DNA from: Micavibrio aeruginosavorus
Lineage (GTDB): Bacteria > Pseudomonadota > Alphaproteobacteria > Micavibrionales > Micavibrionaceae
Direction of reading: 5' to 3'
Assembly: GCA_003240795.1 (NCBI GenBank)
Contig: QFNK01000105.1
Coordinates: 1 to 6,611, forward strand
Length of the DNA stretch: 6,611 bases
The notes below the pieces were generated by a model. That model saw only the letters and a program-made list of their open reading frames with translations, was not told the origin of the DNA and did no database searches. Below are positions 1 through 5,122 of this stretch, piece by piece. Made by a program: the position numbers and the translations under genes. Numbering within the stretch: position 1 is the stretch's first letter; every line of letters starts with the position of its first letter.

Positions 1-320
1 ACCGACGCCTTGTCGATGGTCAGCATGCTGTCCTCCGACTGCCCCATGCGGACGTGAAGACCGCTCAGCTCCAGGATAAAATGCCCCTTCAGTTCCGGCC
101 ACGTGAACACCATGTCGTCGAACGTGACATGCACATTCGCCTCCGGATTGCTCAGGGCGTCTTCGACATAGGGTTTGGCGAAACCGATGCTCATCGGCCC
201 CTGTGACAGGCGCCATACAAATGCGCCAAACGCGATCGCGGCGATCAGCGCGACAACGACCAGTGTTTCAAGCACGACCAGAATCGTCCGGTTGCCGATT
301 TTCAAAAGCGGTTTAAGCAA
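1..320 (-). CDS. AsmA-like / DUF3971-type membrane-anchored protein, N-terminal part only
   Basis: About 106 residues of the N-terminus are present; the gene runs off the left edge. The first ~12 residues are basic (LLKPLLKIGNR), followed by a single hydrophobic segment at about residues 13-35, then a soluble region starting with RLSQGPMSIGFAKPYVEDAL. An N-terminal anchor followed by 'L.GP.S..F..PY.E.AL' is what I recall for alphaproteobacterial DUF3971/AsmA-like (YhdP-related) proteins, which are large inner-membrane-anchored periplasmic proteins linked to envelope lipid transport. No ATG lies upstream in frame. A TTG at 318-320 has AGGA at 328-331, seven bases away, so I take TTG as the start. 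The gene is divergent from the peroxiredoxin gene. The family assignment rests on a short stretch and needs the rest of the protein; the membrane anchor itself is clear. Confidence 0.6.
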   Translation of the reverse strand, partial: MLKPLLKIGNRTILVVLETLVVVALIAAIAFGAFVWRLSQGPMSIGFAKPYVEDALSNPEANVHVTFDDMVFTWPELKGHFILELSGLHVRMGQSEDSMLTIDKAS

Positions 321-324
321 AATG

Positions 325-331
325 TTTTCCT
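325..331 (-). promoter_or_regulatory. Shine-Dalgarno supporting a TTG start
   Basis: On the minus strand AGGAAAA precedes the TTG at 320-318, with seven bases between AGGA and the start codon. The next in-frame ATG would delete the membrane anchor, so this site decides the start. Confidence 0.5.
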
Positions 332-353
332 GAAAATGGGATGGACACTCTGG

Positions 354-413
354 TTTACAATATGCCGTTAAAGGTAGGATATAATAAGGCTTTTGTCAGG
401 GACAATCTTGACA
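354..413. promoter_or_regulatory. Divergent promoter region between AsmA-like gene and bcp
   Basis: The 150-base gap between the two divergent genes holds a perfect TATAAT at 380-385 (+ strand), with TTTACA at 354-359 at a long 20-base spacing. There is also a perfect TTGACA at 408-413, for which I find no good -10 at 16-18 bases. On the minus strand TTGTCC with TATATC 16 bases on could serve the AsmA-like gene. No single pairing is convincing; only the hexamers themselves are clear. Confidence 0.3.
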
Positions 414-470
414 TTTCCCCCGCCGCCCCACAATTTCTATCCCATTCAAACGACAGAATGAGGATACCAA

Positions 471-938
471 ATGACCGTCCCCGCCGAAGGTTCCAAAGCA
501 CCCGAAATTGACCTCCCTACCGACAATGGCGGCCATTTCCGCCTGTCGGACATGAAGGGACGCAAGGTCGTCGTCTATTTCTATCCCAAGGACGACACGT
601 CCGGCTGCACGGCGGAATCCTGTTCTTTTTCCGAAAACATCAAATCTTTCGAAAAGCTGGGCGTGGACATCGTCGGCATTTCAAAATGCAGCGTGAAAAA
701 GCATGACAAGTTCAAGGCAAAATACGATCTGCAATTCCCTCTCGCGTCGGATGAGAACAGCGATGTCTGCGAACGCTATGGCGTATGGAAGGAAAAGTCC
801 TTCATGGGCCGCAAATATATGGGTATCGAACGCACAACCTTCCTGATCGGCGAAGACGGAAACATCCAAAAAGTCTGGCCAAAGGTAAAAGTCGACGGCC
901 ACACCGATGAAATCCTCGCCGCGCTCAAGGCCGCGTGA
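471..938 (+). CDS. bcp: Bcp-type peroxiredoxin (thioredoxin-dependent thiol peroxidase)
   Basis: A 155-residue protein, the usual size for the Bcp/PrxQ subfamily of AhpC/TSA peroxiredoxins, which reduce hydrogen peroxide and organic hydroperoxides in the cytoplasm using thioredoxin. The active-site stretch FYPKDDTSGCTAESCSF gives the peroxidatic Cys46 and, five residues on, the resolving Cys51 typical of atypical 2-Cys Bcp proteins. Thr43 and Arg121 (in ERTTFLI) complete the catalytic pocket. Ser44 stands where Pro is most common (TPGCT). A third cysteine, Cys73, sits in GISKCSVKKHDKF, where I recall Asp in most members (S.DS...H.KF). The start has GAGG at 460-463, seven bases from the ATG. 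The gene is monocistronic here, facing the SMR gene with a 49-base convergent gap in which I see no clear terminator. Confidence 0.95.
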   Translation: MTVPAEGSKAPEIDLPTDNGGHFRLSDMKGRKVVVYFYPKDDTSGCTAESCSFSENIKSFEKLGVDIVGISKCSVKKHDKFKAKYDLQFPLASDENSDVCERYGVWKEKSFMGRKYMGIERTTFLIGEDGNIQKVWPKVKVDGHTDEILAALKAA

Positions 939-987
939 CATTGCCGCTTTTGTGGAATTAAAGGAAAATACTAGGGGATGCGGAGCC

Positions 988-1302
988 TTACGACGCCAGC
1001 TTGAGGCCTATAATCCCGGTCAATATCAATCCCGCACTTGCGATCCGAAACGCCGATGCGCTTTCACCGAACAGCACGATGCCCGCAATCATCGCGCCGA
1101 CCGCGCCGATCCCTGTCCATACCGCATAGGACGTGCCCAGCGGCAACGTTTTGACCGCCAGCGTCAGGCACCCGAAACTCGCGATCATGGCAATCACCAT
1201 CAGAACCGACGGCACAAGGCGCGTGAAGCCTTCGGAATATTTCATGCCGAGCACCCAGCCGATTTCGAAAAGACCCGCCAGAAAAAGAAGAAGCCACGCC
1301 AT
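988..1302 (-). CDS. gdx: SMR-family guanidinium exporter (Gdx/SugE type)
   Basis: A 104-residue, four-helix small multidrug resistance protein that exchanges guanidinium for protons across the inner membrane as a dual-topology dimer. Helix 1 holds the essential Glu13 in AGLFEIGW. Trp16, Ser42, Tyr59 and Trp62 are also present, matching the guanidinium-binding set I know from the Gdx-Clo structure at the same numbers. The SYAVWTGIGAVG stretch in helix 3 is typical of the Gdx/SugE branch. The open frame extends 28 codons further upstream, but family proteins begin MAWLLLFLAGLFE, so I start at the ATG ending at 1302; that extension overlaps the leader RNA. The ribosome site is AGGAAAGG at 1314-1321; AAGG is 11 bases from the ATG, a little long. 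A TTG at 1311 is a weaker alternative start. The leader carries a guanidine-II riboswitch candidate, which independently supports the substrate. Confidence 0.93.
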   Translation of the reverse strand: MAWLLLFLAGLFEIGWVLGMKYSEGFTRLVPSVLMVIAMIASFGCLTLAVKTLPLGTSYAVWTGIGAVGAMIAGIVLFGESASAFRIASAGLILTGIIGLKLAS

Positions 1303-1312
1303 GATGAACAAT

Positions 1313-1384
1313 ACCTTTCCTATAGGTTTGTGTAAGGCCGTCCCTACGGTGTCATGAAAAAACAGGCGGGTCGTCCCGCCTGTC
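1313..1384 (-). promoter_or_regulatory. Guanidine-II (mini-ykkC) riboswitch candidate in gdx leader
   Basis: Read on the minus strand, two hairpins precede the exporter gene. P1 pairs 1383-1375 with 1370-1362 (nine Watson-Crick pairs, arm ACAGGCGGG) and has loop ACGA at 1374-1371. P2 pairs 1347-1342 with 1337-1332 (arms GTAGGG and CCTTAC, six pairs with one G-U) and has loop ACGG at 1341-1338. The linker is 14 bases. Two hairpins with ACGR loops on GGG/CC stems, in front of an SMR exporter, are the defining features of the guanidine-II class, in which guanidinium stabilises both loops and exposes the ribosome site. Here the P2 3' arm (GCCTT, 1338-1334) can pair with AAGGT at 1317-1313, which includes part of the Shine-Dalgarno, giving a plausible off-state. 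Pairings are read directly; ligand binding and mechanism are inferred from the class. Confidence 0.87.
1357..1384 (-). terminator. Intrinsic-terminator-like hairpin after the MFS gene (same hairpin as riboswitch P1)
   Basis: On the minus strand a nine-pair GC-rich stem (1383-1375 with 1370-1362, tetraloop ACGA) runs into T6 at 1362-1357, 35 bases after the MFS stop codon. Stem strength and T-tract fit a Rho-independent terminator for MFS transcripts. The same bases form P1 of the riboswitch, so a terminator role is an inference and may be secondary. Confidence 0.5.
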
Positions 1385-1388
1385 ATTG

Positions 1389-1416
1389 ATTATAGTCCGG
1401 TGCCCGCGAAAGGCAA
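1389..1416 (-). promoter_or_regulatory. Sigma-70-like promoter of gdx
   Basis: On the minus strand TTGCCT (1416-1411) is followed after 16 bases by a perfect TATAAT (1394-1389). The expected start, about seven bases on, is near 1382, which is the first base of riboswitch hairpin P1. The promoter lies just past the MFS stop codon (1418-1420), so gdx can be transcribed separately from the MFS gene. Confidence 0.65.
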
Positions 1417-1417
1417 T

Positions 1418-2629
1418 CTACATGGCATCGCCGCCGCGCACCCTTGTCGCCGCCATCATGGTGCCCCACGCCGCCGCGCCAAGCACGATGAACCCGCACA
1501 CAACGGGGATCAGCGTGCCGTTATACATCTGCCCGATCAACGCGCCGAAGAACAAAGAGATCAGCGACGACACCGCGCCGATAACGGCCGCGGCGATACC
1601 CGCGATATGTCCCATCGGCTCCATCGCCAGCGCGTTGACGTTCCCGAACACAAGGCCGCAGCAGAAAAGAAGCACGGACGCATAGCACAGGAACATCCAG
1701 AGCGAGATATCGACAAACGCATGCAGTATCAGGAAGGCAACGGAAACAATCACCGCCGCCGCATACGCGCGAAGGCAGATATGCCGCATGCCCAGACGCT
1801 CGACAAGGAAGGAGTTGCAGAAGGAAGACAGCCCGAATACCAGCGCAAGCGCGCCGAAATACACGGTGAACATGTTGCCCGTGCCGAACTGCTCCTGGAA
1901 TATCTGCTGCGACGAATTGAGATAGCCCGTAAAGCTCCCGAACGTCAGACCCATACAGATCGTGTAAAGGCATGTAGCACGGTGGCAGAACACTTCCTTG
2001 AACCCGTTGATGATGTCCGGCACATGGAAGGGAATGCGCTTTTCGCTGGGCAGCGTTTCTTCAAGGCGCAGATAAACCCACGCCATGATCACCAGCGCAT
2101 AGACGATATACAGGATAAAGATATCGCGCCATGACGCGAACAGCATAATGCCCTGCCCCATGCTCGGCGCAATCGCCGGCACCATGATGAAGATCATCAT
2201 GATGATCGACATCACTTTCGCCATCTTCCGCCCGCTGAACTTGTCGCGCACGATCGAAACTGTGGACACATACGGGCCGGCGACGCCAAGCCCCTCGATC
2301 ACGCGGCCGATCATCATCATTTCCAGCGTGTTGCCGAAATAACAGATGACACTGCCGACCAGATACAGCGCAACACCGGCGTAGAGGACTTTCTTCCGTC
2401 CCAGCGCATCCGACAATGGCCCGCAAATGAGTTGCCCCACCGCAAGGCCGCCGAAAATCCCGACGATCAGGTATTGCGCATGGTTCGGGTTTTCGAGCTG
2501 CAGGTCACCCGCAATGATGCCGAGCGCGGGCAGAAGCGCGTCGATCGATATCGCGACGATGGACATCAGCAAGGCCATCAAAATCGTGAATTCCAGCGAA
2601 TGATTTTCCATCGGATCTGTTTCGGTCAT
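1418..2629 (-). CDS. MFS multidrug exporter, Bcr/CflA type (DHA1 family)
   Basis: A 403-residue, 12-helix inner-membrane proton antiporter of the major facilitator superfamily. Residues 70-80 (GPLSDALGRKK) are motif A in the loop between helices 2 and 3. Asp30 in helix 1 (SIDALLPALG), the VPAIAPSMGQGI motif-C-like stretch at 150-161, and NALAMEPMGHIAGIAA at 332-347 all fit the Bcr/CflA branch of drug efflux pumps. The substrate cannot be read from sequence. The first ATG has only a weak AGAG ribosome site five to seven bases upstream; Met7 is an alternative start with no better site. A strong terminator separates the gene from the hydrolase upstream. The ~30 bases between that terminator and the start contain TATAAA on the minus strand but no clear -35. 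Confidence 0.9.
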   Translation of the reverse strand: MTETDPMENHSLEFTILMALLMSIVAISIDALLPALGIIAGDLQLENPNHAQYLIVGIFGGLAVGQLICGPLSDALGRKKVLYAGVALYLVGSVICYFGNTLEMMMIGRVIEGLGVAGPYVSTVSIVRDKFSGRKMAKVMSIIMMIFIMVPAIAPSMGQGIMLFASWRDIFILYIVYALVIMAWVYLRLEETLPSEKRIPFHVPDIINGFKEVFCHRATCLYTICMGLTFGSFTGYLNSSQQIFQEQFGTGNMFTVYFGALALVFGLSSFCNSFLVERLGMRHICLRAYAAAVIVSVAFLILHAFVDISLWMFLCYASVLLFCCGLVFGNVNALAMEPMGHIAGIAAAVIGAVSSLISLFFGALIGQMYNGTLIPVVCGFIVLGAAAWGTMMAATRVRGGDAM

Positions 2630-2660
2630 GTAAATCTCTTGGCTTTTATAAAATAAACGG

Positions 2661-2690
2661 ACAAAAAAGCGGCCCTCGAGCCGCTTTTCT
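2661..2690 (-). terminator. Intrinsic terminator after the alpha/beta hydrolase gene
   Basis: Stem GCGGC (2669-2673) pairs with GCCGC (2680-2684) around a six-base loop containing CTCGAG; flanking A (2665-2668) and T (2685-2688) runs extend the pairing. On the minus strand the stem is followed by T6, 24 bases past the hydrolase stop. The plus-strand side also ends in TTTTCTTT, so it could work both ways, though no plus-strand gene needs it. Confidence 0.85.
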
Positions 2691-2713
2691 TTAAAAACTA
2701 TCGAACGGCTACT

Positions 2714-3388
2714 TTATGCCGCCTGCGCAAGTTGCGGGATGACCTTGCGGCCGCCTTCGCACTTGTTCATGTGGTCATGGACGTGCGCGACCATCTCGTC
2801 CGTGCGCTCATGGAAGAAATGGTTGGCATTATCGACAACGCGGTAATCGATGCTGATGCCTTTTTGCGCCTGCAGTTTTTCAACGAGCTTGGCGACGCTT
2901 TGTTCCGGTACGATATTGTCTTTCTGCCCGTGCAGGATCAGACCCGAAGACGGGCAAGGCGCAAGGAACGAGAAATCATAGATGTTCGCCGGCGGCGCAA
3001 CGGAGATGAATCCCTGGATTTCCGGACGGCGCATCAGAAGCTGCATGCCGATCCACGCACCGAACTGGAATCCCGCGACCCATACATATGGCGCGTTCGG
3101 GTTCAGCTGCTGCATCCAGTCAAGCGCGGACGCGGCATCGGACAGTTCGCCCTCACCGCGGTCGAAAACGCCCTGGCTTCTGCCGACGCCGCGGAAATTG
3201 AATCGCATCGTCGAAAATCCGCGCGCGACCATCGCCTGGTACAGCAGGTAGGTGTTCTTGTTGTTCATCGTGCCGCCGTGTTCGGGGCTCGGGTGCAGCA
3301 CCAGCGCAAGCGGCGCATTCGGCGTTTTGGAATGGTGGTAACGGGCTTCCAGTCGGCCGGCGGGGCCGTTGAAGATAATTTCTGGCAT
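2714..3388 (-). CDS. Alpha/beta hydrolase-fold protein with Gln in place of the nucleophile Ser
   Basis: A 224-residue alpha/beta hydrolase of the small COG2945-like family that I recall as conserved in alphaproteobacteria; no physiological substrate is known to me. The N-terminus MPEIIFNGPAGRLEARY and the loop HPSPEHGGTMNNK (residues 32-44) are family hallmarks, as are FNFRGVGRSQG (63-73) and RRPEIQGFISVAPPANIYDFSF (from 120). The acid Asp157 (GQKD) and His190 (NANHFF) are present. The nucleophile elbow, however, reads GFQFGAW with Gln108 (CAG codon), where I recall GFSFGAW, so classical serine hydrolysis looks disabled. I start at the ATG ending at 3388 (GGGAAG six bases upstream), which matches family N-termini. 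A TTG ending at 3418 with AAGGGG five bases away would add ten residues (MNCFLCGKTL). The gene is divergent from the desulfurase. Confidence 0.88.
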   Translation of the reverse strand: MPEIIFNGPAGRLEARYHHSKTPNAPLALVLHPSPEHGGTMNNKNTYLLYQAMVARGFSTMRFNFRGVGRSQGVFDRGEGELSDAASALDWMQQLNPNAPYVWVAGFQFGAWIGMQLLMRRPEIQGFISVAPPANIYDFSFLAPCPSSGLILHGQKDNIVPEQSVAKLVEKLQAQKGISIDYRVVDNANHFFHERTDEMVAHVHDHMNKCEGGRKVIPQLAQAA

Positions 3389-3418
3389 CAAAGTCTTCCC
3401 ACAAAGAAAACAGTTCAA

Positions 3419-3567
3419 TTTGTCCCCTTCTTAAAGAGTTGCGCGGCAAAAGTCCAAATTATTCGTGTAAATCATTGAATCAATTGTGGGCAAGCCGTGA
3501 ATCTGGGAAATAATCCGCCTTTCGCCTGAGACTTTTAAAAGTTTCGGAAAAGGCCTATAAAGCCGGA
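3419..3567. promoter_or_regulatory. Divergent promoter region, hydrolase and desulfurase
   Basis: This 149-base gap must hold promoters for both directions. On the plus strand TATAAA at 3556-3561 ends seven bases before the desulfurase ATG, which would make that transcript leaderless or nearly so. A 12-base perfect palindrome (ACTTTTAAAAGT, 3531-3542) lies where the matching -35 would be and could be an operator. On the minus strand TTGATT followed after 16 bases by TAATTT is a possible hydrolase promoter. None of these can be confirmed by eye. Confidence 0.3.
3531..3542. repeat. 12-bp perfect palindrome upstream of the desulfurase
   Basis: ACTTTTAAAAGT is fully self-complementary, and two of the next three flanking positions on each side also match (GAG...TTC). 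It sits 25 bases before the desulfurase ATG, over the likely -35 region. A dimeric regulator could bind here, but it does not resemble the IscR sites I know. Confidence 0.35.
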
Positions 3568-4671
3568 ATGCGCAGAATTTACCTCGATTACAACGCGACC
3601 TGCCCCATCCGCCCCGCCGCGATAGACGCCGCGGCCGCCGTGATGCGCGAGGTTGGAAACGCCTCCTCCATCCATGGCCACGGCCGCGCAGCGCGAAAAC
3701 ATGTCGAGGATGCACGAACGCAGGTTGCAAACCTTGCCGGCGTGCGCCCCGCGCAGGTCATCTTCAACTCCGGCGCGACGGAGGGGAACAACACAATCCT
3801 TTCCGGCTACCGGGATCAGATGGTTTTCGTCTCCGCGATCGAGCACCCTTCCGTTCTCGAATCAGCACCCCACGCGAAACAAATTCCCGTGACGAAAGAC
3901 GGTATCATCGACCTCGCCGCGCTGGAAAAGATGCTGGCCGAACACACGCCCGCCCTTGTCTCCGTGCAATATGTGAACAGCGAAACCGGCGTGATCCAGC
4001 CGGTGGCCGAAGCCGCCGCCCTGGTCAAATCCTGCGGCGCGAAACTCCATTGCGATGCCGTGCAGGCCGCAGGCCGCATCGCGCTCGACTTCGCCGCCAC
4101 CGGCGCGGATTACATGACCCTCTCCGGCCACAAGTTCGGAGCGCCGCAGGGCGCGGGCGCCGTCATCTTCCGCGAAGGGCTTCAGATGCCGAAATACATG
4201 CATGGCGGCGGGCAGGAAAAACGCCAGCGCGCAGGCACCGAAAACGTCGCGGCCATCGCGGGCTTCGGCGTTGCGGCGGACCTCGCGGCGCAGGAGCTTC
4301 CGGCTTATCGGGAACTGTGCCTGTCCTTCCGCCGCGTGCTGGAGGAAGGTCTTCGCGCCTGCGCCTCCGACATTGTCATTATCGGCGAGCATGCGGACCG
4401 CGTGACCAACACCACCGACGTCATCCTCCCCGGCGTGTCGGCGGAAACACAGATGATGGCCATGGACCTCGAGGGGATCGCGGCCTCCAGCGGCTCCGCC
4501 TGCTCCTCCGGCACTTTCAAGCCGAGCCACGTTCTGGCCGCCATGGGCTATGGGGAAGACGCCGCCAGGTCCGCCTTGCGGTTTTCGACCGGATGGGCTA
4601 CCACAATCGCCGACATCGAAGACACCGTCGCCGCCTATGGCCGCATGGTGGCGCGTGTCCGGAAAAACTAA
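3568..4671 (+). CDS. Cysteine desulfurase, NifS/IscS-like (class V aminotransferase fold)
   Basis: A 367-residue PLP enzyme that takes sulfur from cysteine to give alanine and an enzyme persulfide for Fe-S cluster or other sulfur transfer. YLDYNAT opens the protein. His93 (SAIEHPS) stacks on PLP, Asp163 and Gln166 (CDAVQAAG) contact the cofactor, and Lys189 (SGHKFGAP) forms the Schiff base. Cys312, in SSGSACSSGTFKPSHVL, is the persulfide-carrying cysteine in a long loop, as in group I (IscS/NifS) enzymes. At 367 residues it is shorter than canonical IscS (about 404) and resembles the NifS-like 'first desulfurase' that precedes iscS in some alphaproteobacterial clusters. The start is fixed by YLDYNAT only five residues in, yet no normally spaced Shine-Dalgarno exists (AAAAGG is about 14 bases away). 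It is followed by a ferredoxin gene. I give no symbol because iscS, nifS and csd cannot be told apart here. Confidence 0.93.
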   Translation: MRRIYLDYNATCPIRPAAIDAAAAVMREVGNASSIHGHGRAARKHVEDARTQVANLAGVRPAQVIFNSGATEGNNTILSGYRDQMVFVSAIEHPSVLESAPHAKQIPVTKDGIIDLAALEKMLAEHTPALVSVQYVNSETGVIQPVAEAAALVKSCGAKLHCDAVQAAGRIALDFAATGADYMTLSGHKFGAPQGAGAVIFREGLQMPKYMHGGGQEKRQRAGTENVAAIAGFGVAADLAAQELPAYRELCLSFRRVLEEGLRACASDIVIIGEHADRVTNTTDVILPGVSAETQMMAMDLEGIAASSGSACSSGTFKPSHVLAAMGYGEDAARSALRFSTGWATTIADIEDTVAAYGRMVARVRKN

Positions 4672-4681
4672 AATTTATTAC

Positions 4682-4711
4682 GCTGTCATCCCGAGCGGAG
4701 CGAAGGATCTC
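4682..4711 (+). repeat. Dispersed-repeat-like sequence between desulfurase and ferredoxin
   Basis: The stretch TGTCATCCCGAGCGGAGCGA then AGGATCTCAG closely resembles the 'GTCATCCcGAGCG.AGCGA.GGATCT' intergenic repeat seen in many bacterial genomes, whose translation often reads VIPS.A.(N/D)L; here one frame reads VIPSGAKDL. ATCC and GGAT at its ends can pair with a CG/CG step inside, a weak hairpin. It fills most of the 63-base gap to the ferredoxin. Copy number in this genome cannot be seen from one window. Confidence 0.55.
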
Positions 4712-4721
4712 AGGCCGAGAA

Positions 4722-4726
4722 GAGGA
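4722..4726 (+). promoter_or_regulatory. Shine-Dalgarno that selects the second ATG of the ferredoxin gene
   Basis: GAGGA at 4722-4726 is only two bases from the ATG at 4729 but eight from the in-frame ATG at 4735. The spacing therefore favours the second ATG. Confidence 0.6.
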
Positions 4727-4734
4727 AAATGGAA

Positions 4735-5070
4735 ATGCCGAAAATTACCTTCAAATTGAAAGATGGCAGCGAGAAAGTGATCGACGCCCCCGTCGGACTC
4801 TCGCTGATGGAAGTCGCGTTGAAGAACAATGTGGAACAGGTCGAAGGCGCCTGCGGCGGTTCGCTCGCCTGCGCGACATGCCACCTCTACATCCACCCCG
4901 ACTGGTGGGACAAATGCCTGCCCGATGGCGACAAAAGCGATGATGAGGAAGACATGCTCGACCTCGGCTTCGACGTTCGCCGCACTTCCCGCCTCTCCTG
5001 CCAGATCATAGTGACGGACGATATGGACGGATTGGTCGTCGCCACGCCGGGAACAAAGACGGGGTGGTAG
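4735..5070 (+). CDS. fdx: [2Fe-2S] ferredoxin, adrenodoxin / ISC type
   Basis: A 111-residue cytoplasmic electron carrier. Cluster ligands are Cys40, Cys46 and Cys49 (GACGGSLACATCH, a C-X5-C-X2-C pattern) and Cys89 (RLSCQI), the vertebrate/adrenodoxin-type arrangement used in ISC cluster assembly and in cytochrome P450 systems. The acidic stretch DKSDDEEDMLDLGFDVRRTSRLSC matches the partner-binding helix region of this family. I use the ATG at 4735 (protein start MPKITFKLKDG) because its ribosome site is well spaced; the ATG at 4729 would add Met-Glu. The gene lies 63 bases after the desulfurase stop in the same direction and is probably cotranscribed, pointing to a supply of electrons for Fe-S assembly. 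The scaffold and chaperone genes usual between such partners (iscU, iscA, hscB, hscA) are absent here. Confidence 0.92.
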   Translation: MPKITFKLKDGSEKVIDAPVGLSLMEVALKNNVEQVEGACGGSLACATCHLYIHPDWWDKCLPDGDKSDDEEDMLDLGFDVRRTSRLSCQIIVTDDMDGLVVATPGTKTGW

Positions 5071-5122
5071 AGAGTCTCTGACTAGCACCCTAGACTTATC
5101 GCATATTCAGCTCTTGTTGTTT

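Noticed and set aside
1303..1386. The 28-codon N-terminal extension of the SMR reading frame (132-residue form)
   Set aside because: It overlaps the riboswitch hairpins and begins at about the predicted transcript start; SMR proteins start at MAWLLLF.
1400..2134. Plus-strand 244-codon open frame opposite the MFS gene
   Set aside because: Arg/His-rich low-complexity translation with no family features; the minus strand encodes a clear 12-helix transporter.
3389..3418. TTG start giving a ten-residue MNCFLCGKTL extension on the hydrolase
   Set aside because: It has a good ribosome site, but family proteins begin at MPE.IFNGPAG; kept only as an alternative.
3862..4943. Long open frames overlapping the desulfurase (minus 222 codons, plus 297 codons)
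   Set aside because: Arg/Gly/His-rich shadows of a GC-rich gene; the desulfurase frame has every catalytic motif.
4050..4943. CRISPR, tRNA, rRNA or IS elements anywhere in the window
   Set aside because: I see no regularly spaced repeats, tRNA cloverleaf, transposase or terminal inverted repeats; the range given is only the most repetitive-looking GC-rich stretch, and its repetition is codon bias.
5071..5122. Possible terminator between the ferredoxin and the GRHR gene (CTAG-CACC-CTAG)
   Set aside because: Only four pairs and no T-tract right after it in either direction.
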